Of a DNA stretch of 64,000 bases, positions 37,078 to 47,492 are shown in pieces. Positions within the stretch are counted from its first letter, which is position 1. Every line of letters begins with the position of its first letter. Both the position numbers and the translations under genes were made by a program. The notes under the pieces were generated by a model, which had not been told where the DNA came from, made no database searches, and saw only the letters and a program-made list of their open reading frames with translations. The DNA is from Bifidobacterium aemilianum (GTDB taxonomy: Bacteria > Actinomycetota > Actinomycetes > Actinomycetales > Bifidobacteriaceae). The stretch spans positions 267,641-331,640 of the forward strand of contig NZ_PDCG01000003.1 of assembly GCF_003315635.1 (NCBI RefSeq), in the 5' to 3' direction.

Positions 37078-37914
37078 TCAGCGCCCTGCATTGGCCTTGA
37101 GCAGGGCCTCGGTCAGGTACTTGCCGGCGGCCATGACCAGGGGTGCGTAACGGCGGCCAGGGGTGGGGCCCATGCGCCCGGAGGGGCCGGAGATGGAGAT
37201 GGCTGCGATGACCTGGCCCGAGGAGTTGCGGATGGGCGCTGAGATGGAGCAGACACCTTCTTCCCGCTCGTTGACTGATTCGGACCACCCGCGCTTGCGG
37301 ACGGCGGCCAGGCCTGCGGCCGTGAATTTGGCGTGGCGCAGACCTTGGTGGAGGCGTTCCGAGTCCTCCCAGGCCAGCAGAATCTGGGCGGCGGAACCGG
37401 CCTCCATGGAGAGCATGGCGCCCACCGGAATGGAGTCGCGCAGTCCGCTGGCTCGCTCCACGGCGGCGATGCACACCCGCTGGTCGCCCTGGCGGCGATA
37501 AATCTGGGCCGACTCACCCGTGCGGTCCAGCAGGGTCTGGAGGATGGGGCCTGCGGCGGTGAGCAGCCGGTCCTCGCCGGCCGCCGCCGCCAGTTCGGCG
37601 AAGCGGGAGCCTAGGACGAAGCGCCCGTGCTGGTCACGTAATACGAAACGGTGACGTTCCAGGGCTATGGCCAGGCGGTGGGCTGTGGGGCGGGCGAGCC
37701 CTGTGGCTCCGACCAGCTGGCCCAGGGTCATGGGGCCGGTCTCCAGTGCATCGAGAATCTTAATGGTCTTGTCCAAGACGCCAACCCCAGAATGAATCTC
37801 CTTCTTGTCCAGATCATCGTGCTCGACCACTGACGGTTGGTTGGAGAGGGGGTTATCGGGGAGCATTTGCTCAGAGATGCTCATATCATCGTCGGTTTCT
37901 TGGGAAGTAGCCAT
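37078..37914 (-). CDS. IclR-family regulator divergent from leuCD (NdgR/LtbR-type)
   Basis: A 278-residue IclR regulator: a variable acidic N-terminus (about 45 residues), winged helix with [22 protein letters not shown], then the effector domain with [42 protein letters not shown] and [11 protein letters not shown]. In Streptomyces (NdgR) and Corynebacterium (LtbR) the IclR gene divergent from leuCD controls leucine synthesis, and the arrangement here is the same. The 182-bp gap to leuC contains the palindrome TTTCGAAA at 37937-37944, a possible part of its operator. Function by synteny and family; the effector is unknown. Confidence 0.85.
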   Translation of the reverse strand: MATSQETDDDMSISEQMLPDNPLSNQPSVVEHDDLDKKEIHSGVGVLDKTIKILDALETGPMTLGQLVGATGLARPTAHRLAIALERHRFVLRDQHGRFVLGSRFAELAAAAGEDRLLTAAGPILQTLLDRTGESAQIYRRQGDQRVCIAAVERASGLRDSIPVGAMLSMEAGSAAQILLAWEDSERLHQGLRHAKFTAAGLAAVRKRGWSESVNEREEGVCSISAPIRNSSGQVIAAISISGPSGRMGPTPGRRYAPLVMAAGKYLTEALLKANAGR

Positions 37915-38096
37915 GGATAAATTATGTCATCTCATATTTCGAAACGCAAAAGTCCATACAGGTCGGGAGCGTCCATACTCAGGGTAAGCAGTCCGAGAGG
38001 GCGATGGAAGTAGCTATACACGTCACAGCAAAATGGCGGAAAAACAACGTTTTTTACCCTGTTGTCAATCTGTTGGTGGAAGTTCGAGGAGCGCAT

Positions 38097-39500
38097 ATGG
38101 CAAGTACGTTGGCTGAGAAGGTCTGGGCCGATCACCTGGTCTACCACGGTGAGGATGGTGCCCCTGACCTGCTCTACATCGACCTGATGCTCATGCACGA
38201 GGTCACCAGTCCCCAGGCCTTCGAGGGCCTGCGTCTGGCCGGCCGCAAGCCCCGCCATATTGATCAGCTGATCGCCACCGAGGACCACAACACCCCGACC
38301 ATCAACATTGACCGCCCCAATCCTGATAAGGTCTCGGCCCTGCAGTTGAGCACCCTGGAGCAGAATTGCGAGGAGTTCGGTGTGCGGCTCCACCCCTTGG
38401 GAGACGCCGACCAGGGCATCGTTCACGCCTTCGCGCCCAACCTGGGCCTGACCCAGCCGGGTATGACCATTGTCTGCGGCGACTCCCATACGTCCACCCA
38501 TGGCGCCTTCGGGGCCTTGGCCTTCGGCATCGGCACCTCCGAGGTGGAGCATGTCATGGCCACGCAGACCTTGTCGCTCAAGCCTTTTGACACTATGGCC
38601 ATCAATGTGAACGGCAAGTTGGCACAGGGTGTCACCGCCAAGGACATCATTCTGGCCATCATCGCCAAGATCGGTACCGGCGGCGGCCAGGGCCATGTTC
38701 TCGAATACCGGGGCGAGGCCATCCGCAACCTGTCCATGGAGGCGCGGATGACCATCTGCAACATGTCCATCGAGGCAGGGGCCCGTGCCGGCATGGTGGC
38801 TCCCGACCAGACGACCTTCGACTACCTCAAGGGCCGCCCCCACGCGCCGGAGGGTGAGATGTGGGACCGGGCCGTCGAATACTGGAAGACCCTGAAGACC
38901 GATGATGATGCGGTATTCGACAAGGTTGTGGACCTAGACGCGTCCAGCCTGACTCCCTACGTGACCTGGGGCACCAATCCCGGCCAGGGCCTGCCCATCA
39001 ACGACAGTGTTCCCGTGCCGGAGGAGATCGCCGACGAGGCCAGGCGCGGGGCCGCCCAGGAGGCCATTGACTACATGGGTCTGACGCCTGGCATGCCCAT
39101 CAAGAGCATTCCGGTCGACACGGTGTTCATCGGCTCCTGCACCAACGGGCGCATCGAGGACCTGCGGGCCGCCGCCGCCATCATGAAGGGGCAGCACAAG
39201 GCCGACTCCATCCATCGGGTCCTGGTCGTGCCGGCCTCCTCCCGAGCCCGCCTCCAGGCCGAAGAGGAGGGGCTCGACAAGATCTTCAAGGATTTCGGGG
39301 CCGAATGGCGCAATGCCGGCTGCTCCATGTGCCTGGGTATGAACCCCGACAAGATGGTGCCCGACGAGCGGTCCATCTCCACCTCCAACCGCAACTTCCA
39401 GGGCAGGCAGGGTAAGGGTTCCCGGACCCATTTGGCCTCACCCCAGGTGGCGGCGGCCACGGCAATCCGTGGGACCATATCGAGCCCAGCCGACCTGTGA
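38097..39500 (+). CDS. leuC: 3-isopropylmalate dehydratase large subunit
   Basis: A 467-residue aconitase-type enzyme subunit that isomerises 2- to 3-isopropylmalate in leucine synthesis. Iron-sulfur cluster cysteines are present: [17 protein letters not shown] and [21 protein letters not shown] and [20 protein letters not shown] are further signatures. ATG 38097 follows CGAGGAGCG at good spacing and gives [13 protein letters not shown], as in homologues; the frame open further upstream is not needed. leuD follows after 147 bp. Confidence 0.96.
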   Translation: MASTLAEKVWADHLVYHGEDGAPDLLYIDLMLMHEVTSPQAFEGLRLAGRKPRHIDQLIATEDHNTPTINIDRPNPDKVSALQLSTLEQNCEEFGVRLHPLGDADQGIVHAFAPNLGLTQPGMTIVCGDSHTSTHGAFGALAFGIGTSEVEHVMATQTLSLKPFDTMAINVNGKLAQGVTAKDIILAIIAKIGTGGGQGHVLEYRGEAIRNLSMEARMTICNMSIEAGARAGMVAPDQTTFDYLKGRPHAPEGEMWDRAVEYWKTLKTDDDAVFDKVVDLDASSLTPYVTWGTNPGQGLPINDSVPVPEEIADEARRGAAQEAIDYMGLTPGMPIKSIPVDTVFIGSCTNGRIEDLRAAAAIMKGQHKADSIHRVLVVPASSRARLQAEEEGLDKIFKDFGAEWRNAGCSMCLGMNPDKMVPDERSISTSNRNFQGRQGKGSRTHLASPQVAAATAIRGTISSPADL

Positions 39501-39647
39501 TCGGCCCGTCTTGGCCTGGCAGCTTGGCCGAGGGTGCAGAGAAGATCAGAGCAGAAGTAGCCAGTAGATAGGTAGCAGGTCCGTTTGGGAAGGCGGAGCC
39601 AGCTAGCGAAGTCCACATGATGGACAGTGAGTGAAATGGGGTAGACC

Positions 39648-40334
39648 ATGGAACCTATACGAGTCGTGACAGGGACGGGAATGCCCCTGCGCCGGTCCAA
39701 TGTGGACACCGACCAGATTATTCCAGCCGTCTTTCTGAAGCGGGTGACCAAGACCGGCTTCGAGGACGCCCTCTTCTACTCCTGGCGCAGGGACCCCGAC
39801 TTCCTGCTCAATAGGCCGGAATATGCCCAGGGCAAGATTCTGGTCACCGGCCCGGACTTCGGCATCGGCTCCTCCCGGGAACATGCCGTCTGGGCCCTGC
39901 GGGACTGGGGCATCCGCGTGGTCATATCCTCCCGCTTCGCTGACATCTTCTACGGCAACACCGCCAAGAATGGCCTGCTGGCGGCCATCATGCCCCAGGA
40001 GAGCATCGAGCTCCTCTGGAAGCTCCTGGAGGAGGAGCCTGGCCGGTCCATGACTGTGGACCTGGAGCAGCGGACCGTGACCTGCGGCGATGTGACCCTA
40101 CCCTTCGAGGTCAACGACTACACCCGCTGGCGCCTGCTCAACGGCTACGATGACATAGACCTGACCCTTCAGCACGAGGATGCCATCAGCGCCTATGAGG
40201 CCAAGCGTGACAAGCTCTTCCCCTTCAAACCCAAGACCATTCCCGTCAAGCATGGGCCCGAACAACCCATTGGTTCTGCCAGAGAGGTGGACGAGGGTGA
40301 GTGGGCCGGACCACTCAGCGACCGCAAGTCCTGA
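39648..40334 (+). CDS. leuD: 3-isopropylmalate dehydratase small subunit
   Basis: A 228-residue LeuD, the swivel domain partner of LeuC. Signatures: [40 protein letters not shown], and [18 protein letters not shown]. It forms the heterodimeric isomerase with the adjacent leuC product. The 147-bp gap between leuC and leuD is larger than usual but shows no hairpin. Confidence 0.95.
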   Translation: MEPIRVVTGTGMPLRRSNVDTDQIIPAVFLKRVTKTGFEDALFYSWRRDPDFLLNRPEYAQGKILVTGPDFGIGSSREHAVWALRDWGIRVVISSRFADIFYGNTAKNGLLAAIMPQESIELLWKLLEEEPGRSMTVDLEQRTVTCGDVTLPFEVNDYTRWRLLNGYDDIDLTLQHEDAISAYEAKRDKLFPFKPKTIPVKHGPEQPIGSAREVDEGEWAGPLSDRKS

Positions 40335-40499
40335 GTAGGCGGGTTGTCCAGACCGGAGCCGCCCCAGGGGTGGATGCCGCAAGATCGCCCACCGGCAATC
40401 AGATGCTGGACCTCCTCTGGTGTCATCCCAGGCCCTCGGTTAGGCTGTAGCCACAAGCTCGTTCCGGCCCGCAGGCCGCACAGGAATCGGAGAAGCATC

Positions 40500-40778
40500 A
40501 TGGCTGACGCAGTTGTGCTCATCAACACCGAGGCGAACAAGGTGTCCCAGGCCGCCCAGGCCATCGTGGAGATTCCTGGTGTAAGGGATGTCTACTCGGT
40601 GGCTGGCGAGGTCGATCTGGTCGCCATCGTCTCCACCGCCGACTTCGACAAGCTGACCACCATCATCCCCGACGGCATCGCCAAGGTCGAGGGCGTGGTC
40701 GCCACCCAGACCCTCATGGCCTTCCGCCAGTATTCTCGCAAGGATGAGGCCGCAGCCTTCGACCTGGGGATGGACTGA
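40500..40778 (+). CDS. Stand-alone Lrp/AsnC ligand-binding (RAM) domain protein
   Basis: A 92-residue protein made only of the alpha/beta RAM domain: VLINTEANKVSQAAQAIVEI, PGVRDVYSVAGEVDLVAIV and VATQTLMAFRQYS. It lacks the helix-turn-helix of full Lrp regulators. Stand-alone RAM proteins occur across actinobacteria and may bind amino acids and partner with full-length regulators. It lies after leuD, so a role tied to branched-chain amino acids is possible. The ATG has AGGAATCGGAGAAG upstream. Confidence 0.82.
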   Translation: MADAVVLINTEANKVSQAAQAIVEIPGVRDVYSVAGEVDLVAIVSTADFDKLTTIIPDGIAKVEGVVATQTLMAFRQYSRKDEAAAFDLGMD

Positions 40779-40899
40779 CCGGCCCTGCCCTTCCCGTTGG
40801 CCAGTGCCCTTGGCTGGCCGACCGTCGCCGGCTGGCAGCGGGCCGCCGGTCTGATAGCACGGGTTCGCTATGATGGTGGGGTGGACGAAAGGGGCCTCC

Positions 40900-42144
40900 A
40901 TGACCAAGCCGACCACACCGATTCCCTCAACATCCTCCAGGGGTGCAGCCATAGGCTCTCCCGATCTCGAACCCTTCTACAATTCGGCCCTGTCCTACGA
41001 GGACAACTATGCTCTGGGGCCCTTCGGACTCTTCAAACATGCGCTCGATGGCACCGACACCGAGTCGCCCCACCAGTCGCTGACCGATTCGCAGGCCAAG
41101 CAGCCGCAGGGTTTCGACAGGCAGCAGCCCACCCAGGCTCAAGCCCAGCCCCAGTCCAGCTTTCTGGGAATCCCTCTTAACCTGCCCTTCGGCATCCCCG
41201 CAGGCCCCCTACTCAACGCCAAGTACACCACTGCAGCCTTCCGCATGGGTTTCGACATGGCGGTCTACAAGACGGTCCGGTCCCAGGCCTGGCCCTGCAA
41301 TCCCTTCCCGAATGTGCTCTCCGTCCACCCCCGCAGTGCTGATGGCTCCATCACCCCCGGCTGTCCAGAGCTGGAGGAGGGCCTGCTGGCCGACACCGAT
41401 TACCGCCGTCCGGTCTCCATATCCAACTCCTTCGGCGTGCCTTCCCGGGACCCGGACATCTGGCAGCCCGATATGCAGGCTGCCATGGAGGCTGCCGGCC
41501 CAGGCCAGCTCCTCCTGCCCAGCTTCCAAGGCTCGCGGTGGCCAGGCATGGACCAGGAGGCCTACATCCGCGACCATGTCCAGACCGCCCGACTGGTCTG
41601 TCAGACCGGTGCCCGGATCATGGAGATGAACACCTCCTGCCCCAATGAGGGCCATGGGCGTCTGCTCTGCCATGACCCGCAGCTGGTGGGCCGCATAGCG
41701 CAGGCCGTCAAGGAGGAGATCGGTGACAGGCCGCTGATCATCAAACTGGCCTATATTCCCTCCGATGAGGCCTTGGAGACCATGGTCCGCCAGACCGCGG
41801 CCCAGGGGAGGGTTCAGGGTTTCGCCACCATCAACACCATTTCCGCCCGGCTGGTCGACGCCCAGGGTCGGCAGGCCCTGCCTGGCGAGGGCCGAGACCA
41901 CAGCGGTGTCTGCGGCGACGCCATCAGGGGAGCCGGGCTCGATATGGTCCGTCGGCTCGACGCGATCCGGCGCAGGCTGGGCTTGGACTTCGCCATCACC
42001 GGCGTGGGCGGGGTCATGGGTCCCGAGGACTATGAGGCCTACCGCCAGGCGGGAGCCGACGCGGTCATGAGCGCCACCGGTGCCATGTGGAACCCCCTGC
42101 TGGCCCGACAGATCGCCTGCCAGGCCGCCCCGGCACAGGGCTGA
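40900..42144 (+). CDS. Dihydroorotate dehydrogenase-like flavoprotein
   Basis: About 414 residues with a TIM-barrel FMN fold. Similar to PyrD: NLPFGIPAGPLLNAKYTTAA, MAVYKTVRSQ, EMNTSCPNEGHG with a class-1-like catalytic Cys, PLIIKLAY, FATINTISARLV, and ITGVGGVMGPEDYEAYRQAGADAV (the FMN phosphate loop). A Gln-rich segment (QPTQAQAQPQSS, about residues 75-95) is inserted near the N-terminus. No other pyr genes are nearby, so it may be a second or orphan enzyme with a different substrate. ATG 40900 has AAAGGGG upstream; ATG 40870 is in frame but lacks a site. Confidence 0.75.
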   Translation: MTKPTTPIPSTSSRGAAIGSPDLEPFYNSALSYEDNYALGPFGLFKHALDGTDTESPHQSLTDSQAKQPQGFDRQQPTQAQAQPQSSFLGIPLNLPFGIPAGPLLNAKYTTAAFRMGFDMAVYKTVRSQAWPCNPFPNVLSVHPRSADGSITPGCPELEEGLLADTDYRRPVSISNSFGVPSRDPDIWQPDMQAAMEAAGPGQLLLPSFQGSRWPGMDQEAYIRDHVQTARLVCQTGARIMEMNTSCPNEGHGRLLCHDPQLVGRIAQAVKEEIGDRPLIIKLAYIPSDEALETMVRQTAAQGRVQGFATINTISARLVDAQGRQALPGEGRDHSGVCGDAIRGAGLDMVRRLDAIRRRLGLDFAITGVGGVMGPEDYEAYRQAGADAVMSATGAMWNPLLARQIACQAAPAQG

Positions 42145-42409
42145 CACGCCAAGGAATAGACACTGCGACTGCTGTGTTGGCCTGGGTGAAGAGCTGTGCC
42201 GCTGGCCTGCGGTGGCCGGGCTCGACCAACCGTGTCAGCGCCTGATCGCCCAGGGCGGCAGGCTTAGGCTGCCGGCGCATTTCACCTGCCACGCACAAAC
42301 CGTGTGGCAGACTGGTGGCATAGCATGAATACGAGAAGCTGACAGCCCTGTCTCGGCAGCCGTAAACAGGTGTGGTTGGCGCAAGGCAAATGACGAGAAA
42401 GAGGCCGAC

Positions 42410-43735
42410 GTGGCAGAGAACAGCAAGGACCTCCTGCATGTGGAGGGTGGCAAGCCGCTGGTCGGCAGCATCCAGGTGCGTGGAGCCAAGAATTTCGTCA
42501 GCAAGGCCATGGTGGCTGCCCTGCTGGCGCCGGACACCTCCGTGCTGAAGAACGTTCCGCAGATTCGTGACGTCCATGTGGTCTCCGACCTCCTGCGACT
42601 CCACGGTGTGAACGTGGATGTGGATGAGGCCGCTGGCATCGTGACCATTGATGCCAAGAAGGTCCAACTGGCGGACGTGGCCGATGTGGACACACTCTCC
42701 GGGTCCTCCCGCATTCCCATCCTCTTCTCCGGCCCCCTCCTGCACCGGCTGGGAGAGGCCTTCATTCCGGCCCTGGGCGGCTGTAACATCGGCGGTAGGC
42801 CCATCGACTTCCATCTGGAGACCCTGCGCAAGTTGGGAGCCAAGGTCGACAAGGAACACGCCGACGGCATCCACATCACCGCCCCGGACGGACTGCACGG
42901 GGCCAAGATCCACCTGCCCTACCCATCTGTCGGCGCCACCGAGCAGACCCTTCTGGCCGCGGTCCAGGCCGAGGGCAAGACCGAACTCTCCGGTGCCGCC
43001 ACCGAACCCGAGATCATGGATCTGGTGGCCGTCCTCCAGAAGATGGGCGCCATCATCTCCGTGGATGTCGACAGGACCTTCCGCATCGAGGGGGTCAAGG
43101 AACTCAAGGGTTACCGGCACACCTCCCTGACCGACCGCATCGAGGCCGCCTCCTGGGCCTCAGCCGCGTTGGCCACCCAGGGTGACATATTCGTCAAGGG
43201 GGCCACCCAGCCTGAGATGATGACCTTCCTGAACGTCTTCCGCAAGATCGGCGGGCAGTTCGACATCACCGACGAGGGCATACGCTTCTGGCATCCTGGC
43301 AACGAACTCAAGCCGGTCGCCATCGAGACCGATGTCCACCCCGGGTTCATGACCGACTGGCAGCAGCCCCTTGTCGTCGCCCTGACCCAGGCCAACGGCC
43401 TCTCCATCGTCCATGAGACCGTCTACGAGCAGCGCTTCGGCTTCACCCGCCCCCTGGTCGACATGGGCGCCACCATCCAGCTCTACAAGGAATGCCTGGG
43501 CTCCCTACCCTGCCGCTTCCAGCAGCGCAACTACAAGCATTCGGCCGTGATCTTCGGACCCACCCCCCTGACTGGCCGCGAGATTGACGTGCCCGACCTG
43601 CGCGGCGGCTTCAGCCACCTGATTGCAGCCCTGGCCGCCTCCGGCCCCTCCGATGTCAACGGCATCTCCCTGATCGACCGTGGCTACGAGGACTTCCGTG
43701 GCAAACTGGTCGCCCTGGGCGCCGACATCGACTGA
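42410..43735 (+). CDS. murA: UDP-N-acetylglucosamine 1-carboxyvinyltransferase
   Basis: A 441-residue MurA, first committed step of peptidoglycan synthesis (enolpyruvyl transfer from PEP). Signatures: VEGGKPLVGSIQVRGAKN with the substrate lysine, the catalytic loop LGGCNIGGRPIDFH (the Cys that fosfomycin attacks is present), SVGATEQTLLAA, and VPDLRGGFSHLIAALAA. It starts at GTG 42410; the preceding sequence GAGAAAGAGG is a modest ribosome site. The 265-bp gap before it shows no other feature. Confidence 0.94.
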   Translation: MAENSKDLLHVEGGKPLVGSIQVRGAKNFVSKAMVAALLAPDTSVLKNVPQIRDVHVVSDLLRLHGVNVDVDEAAGIVTIDAKKVQLADVADVDTLSGSSRIPILFSGPLLHRLGEAFIPALGGCNIGGRPIDFHLETLRKLGAKVDKEHADGIHITAPDGLHGAKIHLPYPSVGATEQTLLAAVQAEGKTELSGAATEPEIMDLVAVLQKMGAIISVDVDRTFRIEGVKELKGYRHTSLTDRIEAASWASAALATQGDIFVKGATQPEMMTFLNVFRKIGGQFDITDEGIRFWHPGNELKPVAIETDVHPGFMTDWQQPLVVALTQANGLSIVHETVYEQRFGFTRPLVDMGATIQLYKECLGSLPCRFQQRNYKHSAVIFGPTPLTGREIDVPDLRGGFSHLIAALAASGPSDVNGISLIDRGYEDFRGKLVALGADID

Positions 43736-43753
43736 CCCTCACCTAGCTCACTA

Positions 43754-43796
43754 CAAGGGATAGGCCTCTGACATACTTTCAGCGGCTTATCCCTTG
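43754..43796 (+). terminator. Hairpin after murA
   Basis: CAAGGGATAGGCC (43754-43766) pairs with GGCTTATCCCTTG (43784-43796) through 13 positions including one G-T pair. There is no T-run. Confidence 0.5.
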
Positions 43797-43859
43797 GCTG
43801 TATCAGGTCCGGGGGAGGTGAGCGTCGCCTTCGTTCCGGGCTTGGGGCACAATGGTGGC

Positions 43860-44744
43860 ATGGCATCCAAAGGAAAACCTTCACCACGATCGGCGGTAGA
43901 GCCGCTCAGCAAGGAGCAGGTGGCCAGGCTGGGCCGGAAGCACCAGCTGGTGGACCCCACCCATTACTACCCGACCGGCCCACGGCAGCCCAACGAGGGC
44001 GAGATCAACGCCCAGAACCCCAAGGCCACGGCCAGGCTCCTGGAGGGGGTCTCGCTGGTGGTGCGCTCGCGGTCCAGGGTGCGGGCCTGGGGTCTGGAAC
44101 ATGTGCCGGAGACCGGCCCCTTCATCACCGCCGCCACCCACGTCACCATGTACGACGTCTTCATTCCCATGATGTCGCTGTTTCATATGGGCCGCAGACC
44201 CAGGTACATGGCCAAGGCCGAGATGGCCAAGTGGCCGCTCATCGGCAAGTGGTTTCAGCTGGTCGGCATGCAGCCCACCCCACGGGGCCAGGGCCAGGCC
44301 AAAATCATCGAGGACGAATCCGTGGCCATCCTCACCTCCGGCAGGCCGCTGACCATCTGGCCCGAAGGCACGGTGACCCGGGACCCGCTCAAATGGCCCA
44401 TGAGCCTCAAGTCCGGTGTCGGTGTCATCGCCCTGGAGGCCTCCCGGCAGCTGGGCCGGCAGGTGCCGCTCTTCTGCTCCGTGACCTGGGGGGCCGCTTC
44501 CATCAACCATTGGTGGCCCTGGCCCCGCAGGAACGTGGTCATGTGCTACGACGCCCAGCTGGATTATGGGGACCTCCTTGCCGATTTGGATTCCTGGGGG
44601 CCGGAACCGCCCGAGTCTGCGGTCAAGGAGCTGACCAGGCGGATTCGTCAGCGGATGGAGGTCGTCATGGCCGAGATTCGTGGCGAGGAGCCGCCAGCCG
44701 AGGGGTATTGGGACTTTCGCACCATGAGCCGCCAGCCCCGCTGA
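43860..44744 (+). CDS. plsC: 1-acyl-sn-glycerol-3-phosphate acyltransferase
   Basis: A 294-residue PlsC-family acyltransferase that makes phosphatidic acid at the membrane. The catalytic HxxxxD box is ATHVTMYDVF, the substrate box IWPEGTVTRDP, and further blocks PRYMAKAEM and GVGVIALEASRQLGRQVPL agree with the family. The start at 43860 is preferred over upstream codons because the family N-terminus begins there; the ribosome site is weak (GGTGG). It precedes gpsA, also a phospholipid-precursor gene, after a 412-bp gap. Confidence 0.88.
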   Translation: MASKGKPSPRSAVEPLSKEQVARLGRKHQLVDPTHYYPTGPRQPNEGEINAQNPKATARLLEGVSLVVRSRSRVRAWGLEHVPETGPFITAATHVTMYDVFIPMMSLFHMGRRPRYMAKAEMAKWPLIGKWFQLVGMQPTPRGQGQAKIIEDESVAILTSGRPLTIWPEGTVTRDPLKWPMSLKSGVGVIALEASRQLGRQVPLFCSVTWGAASINHWWPWPRRNVVMCYDAQLDYGDLLADLDSWGPEPPESAVKELTRRIRQRMEVVMAEIRGEEPPAEGYWDFRTMSRQPR

Positions 44745-45156
44745 ACCTTTGGGCCTGGCGGTCTGCCATGGCCGTTGAGCCGCCGGCTCGGCTTGCTGAG
44801 CTTGTAGCTGGGCTGGATGCGTTGGCTGCTCGGCCGGTTGACATGGGCACCTGTTTGCTTGGGCTTATGGTGCCGACGGCTGGGCTTGAAGGTTTGGCTG
44901 GCTGACTGGCTGTCTGGGCTGTTTCTTTGGTTGATTGGCTGGTCTGCTCGGCCGGCAGAGCCTCTGTCGGTTGGCCAGGCAGGTAGGATTCTTGCTTGGT
45001 CTGACTGGCCCCACGGTTGCTGGCTTAGATTTGAGTAGGGAGGCCGCTTGTATAGAGTATGTCTATGACGTGCTGTGTGGATTGCCGGCCGGGCCTCCGG
45101 CAGGGACCTTCACAGTTACCAGGGAGTAGGACGAACCGACGAGACGAGGGGATGGC
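44745..45156. other. Gap between plsC and gpsA
   Basis: About 410 bp of simple-sequence-like DNA (repeated TGGCTGG and TTGGCTG variants), no convincing gene or hairpin. It presumably holds the gpsA promoter. Confidence 0.35.
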
Positions 45157-46152
45157 ATGAGGATCACGGTACTGGGCGCTGGGGCTTGGGGCACCGCCTT
45201 TGGTCAGGTGCTGGCCGATGCCGGCAATGAGGTGACCATGTGGGCCCGTGAGAGTGATATCGTCGACGATATCGTCAAGCGCCACCACAATTCCGCCCGC
45301 CTGCCGGTCGTTGACCGTCTGCCTGACTCCATGACCGCCACCGGCGACAGGGCCCAGGCCGTGGCCCAGGCCCAGATCGTGGTCGTGGCCATCGCCGCCC
45401 AGTTCGCCAGGGAGGCCCTGGCTGATTTCAAGGACCTGATACCCGCCGACGCCCTGGTCGTCTCCCTCATGAAGGGCATTGAGCGTCGTAGCATGGACCG
45501 CATGGATCAGGTGGTCTGCCAGGCTCTGGACCTGCCGGAGGAACGGTTCGCTGCCGTGTCCGGCCCCAACCTCAGCAAGGAGGTGGCCCTCCGCCAGCCC
45601 TCCGCCACCGTGGTCGCCTGCAAGGACCTTGCCAGGGCCCGGACCATGGCCGCCGCATGTACCACCGACTACTTCAAGGCCTTCGTCACCGCCGACGTGG
45701 TCGGCTTGGAGATGTGCGGTTCCTTCAAGAACGTGGTGGCCCTGGCCGTCGGCATGGTACGGGGTGCCGGCTACGGCGAGAACACCGCCTCCATGGTCGA
45801 GACCCGTGGGCTGGCAGAGTTGACGGCCTTGGGCCAGGCGGCCGGCGCGGACTTCAAGACCTTCGCCGGGCTGGCCGGCGTGGGTGACCTGATCGCCACC
45901 TGTGGGTCATCCCTCAGCCGCAACTACAGCTTCGGCTCCAACCTGGGCAAGGGGATGAGCGTCGAGGAGGCCACCCAGGCCAGCAGCGGTGTCGCGGAGG
46001 GGGTGCCCACCACCGAAGCCGTCGTAGCCCTGGGCCGTCAGTTGGGCATTCATACCCCGCTGGCCTACGCCATGAGCCGGGTCCTGTCCGAGGGCCTGAC
46101 CTGCGACCAGATGCTCTCCCAGCTCTTCGGCAGGGAAATCAGCGAGGAATAG
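45157..46152 (+). CDS. gpsA: Glycerol-3-phosphate dehydrogenase [NAD(P)+]
   Basis: A 331-residue enzyme that reduces dihydroxyacetone phosphate to glycerol 3-phosphate for phospholipid synthesis. NAD-binding motif ITVLGAGAWGTAFGQVL opens the protein; KGIE, SGPNLSKEVA, CGSFKNVVALAVGMVRG (catalytic lysine) and FAGLAGVGDLIATCGSSLSR follow. ddl begins 106 bp downstream, a pairing common in actinobacteria. Confidence 0.95.
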   Translation: MRITVLGAGAWGTAFGQVLADAGNEVTMWARESDIVDDIVKRHHNSARLPVVDRLPDSMTATGDRAQAVAQAQIVVVAIAAQFAREALADFKDLIPADALVVSLMKGIERRSMDRMDQVVCQALDLPEERFAAVSGPNLSKEVALRQPSATVVACKDLARARTMAAACTTDYFKAFVTADVVGLEMCGSFKNVVALAVGMVRGAGYGENTASMVETRGLAELTALGQAAGADFKTFAGLAGVGDLIATCGSSLSRNYSFGSNLGKGMSVEEATQASSGVAEGVPTTEAVVALGRQLGIHTPLAYAMSRVLSEGLTCDQMLSQLFGREISEE

Positions 46153-46258
46153 CCACGGCCACAGCTTGTGTCCTTTATGGGCAGAAGGAAGTGCTGACCC
46201 GGCCGCGCCCTGGCCGCCGGCCCTATAATGTGCCCGTATCTCAAGCAAAAGGATTGAC

Positions 46259-47404
46259 ATGACCAACAGGCGTATCCTGGTCCTCTACGGCGGTAAGGCC
46301 GATGAACACTCAATCTCCTGCATTTCGGCGGCAGGGGTCCTCAAAGCCATGGATACCACACGGTTTGAGCCGGTCCCGGTCGGCATCACCAAGGATGGCC
46401 GCTGGTTGACCGGAGGCACCGATCCCCGGGACTTCGACCTGTCCTCCGGTTCCCTGCCAACTGTCGAGCAAAGCTTGGGAAGCCGCCCCGTGGTCGTGGA
46501 CATGGGCGGGGGACCGGACGGCTTCTATGCCCGTCAGCCCGATGGGAGCCTGCAGTCCCTGGGGCATATTGACGCGGTCCTGCCGGTCATGCATGGCCCC
46601 TATGGCGAGGATGGCAGTATCCAAGGGCTCCTGGAGACCATGGGCCTGCCCTACGTGGGTTGCGGGGTCTTCGCCTCCGCCGCCTGCATGGACAAGGACT
46701 TCACTAAGGTAATCCTGGCAGCCGCAGGCATCGACGTGGTGTCTGGCATCACCCTTGACACCAGGAATTTCAAGGCTGCCGACCAGTTCTCCGGCCAGGC
46801 CCAGGCCCTCCAAGCGCAAGTGGACTCCGCCGGCCTGTCCTACCCGCTCTTTGTCAAACCCTCCCGGGCCGGGTCCAGCTTCGGCGTGACCAAGCTCGAT
46901 GAGCAAGGCCAGGCCCAGGCCCTGGCGCAGGCGGTCTTTGAGGCCTCACGGCATGATTGGAAGGTTCTGGTTGAGGAGGGAATTGCCGGCCGTGAGATCG
47001 AATGCGCCGTGCTGCAGGCCCGCAGCGATCAGGAACCCACAGCCTCCTGGCCCGGTGAGGTGGTGCTGGACCGTAAGGACGAGGCTGGCGGCGAGGGCCA
47101 GTTCTACGATTTCGACAGCAAGTACATGGACGAGGATGCCTCCCATGTGGAGGTTCCGGCCCGCCTGCCCCAGGATACCCTTGAAGCGGTGCGGCAGGTT
47201 GCCATCAAAGCATTCAAGGTCCTGGACTGCAGTGGCTTGAGCCGCGTGGACACCTTCGTGACGCCGCAGGGGCGGATTCTGGTCAACGAGATCAACACCA
47301 TGCCTGGTTTCACACCCATCTCCATGTACCCCAAAGCCTGGGAGGCCACAGGCCTGCCCTACGGCGACCTAATCAGCCAACTGATCGACGGTCTGCTGGC
47401 CTGA
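46259..47404 (+). CDS. ddl: D-alanine--D-alanine ligase
   Basis: A 381-residue ATP-grasp ligase making the D-Ala-D-Ala end of peptidoglycan precursors. Signatures: ILVLYGGKADEHSISCISA, VLPVMHGPYGEDGSIQGLLE, FVKPSRAGSSFGVTK, and the C-terminal metal and catalytic block GLSRVDTFVTPQGRILVNEI followed by NTMPGFTPISMYPK. It follows gpsA closely and is probably co-transcribed. Confidence 0.95.
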   Translation: MTNRRILVLYGGKADEHSISCISAAGVLKAMDTTRFEPVPVGITKDGRWLTGGTDPRDFDLSSGSLPTVEQSLGSRPVVVDMGGGPDGFYARQPDGSLQSLGHIDAVLPVMHGPYGEDGSIQGLLETMGLPYVGCGVFASAACMDKDFTKVILAAAGIDVVSGITLDTRNFKAADQFSGQAQALQAQVDSAGLSYPLFVKPSRAGSSFGVTKLDEQGQAQALAQAVFEASRHDWKVLVEEGIAGREIECAVLQARSDQEPTASWPGEVVLDRKDEAGGEGQFYDFDSKYMDEDASHVEVPARLPQDTLEAVRQVAIKAFKVLDCSGLSRVDTFVTPQGRILVNEINTMPGFTPISMYPKAWEATGLPYGDLISQLIDGLLA

Positions 47405-47492
47405 CTCCTTCCTCCCGCATTGCCCCGGTTGCCCCTCTGCCGTAAATTAGACAACAGTATTACGACGAGTCGGTTGACGATGAGGAGGACGG

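Noticed and set aside
36812..37474. A 220-codon minus-strand frame overlapping the end of the IclR gene
   Set aside because: It overlaps the IclR gene in a different frame, and its product is low-complexity and unlike any family. The repeats in the region explain the open frame.
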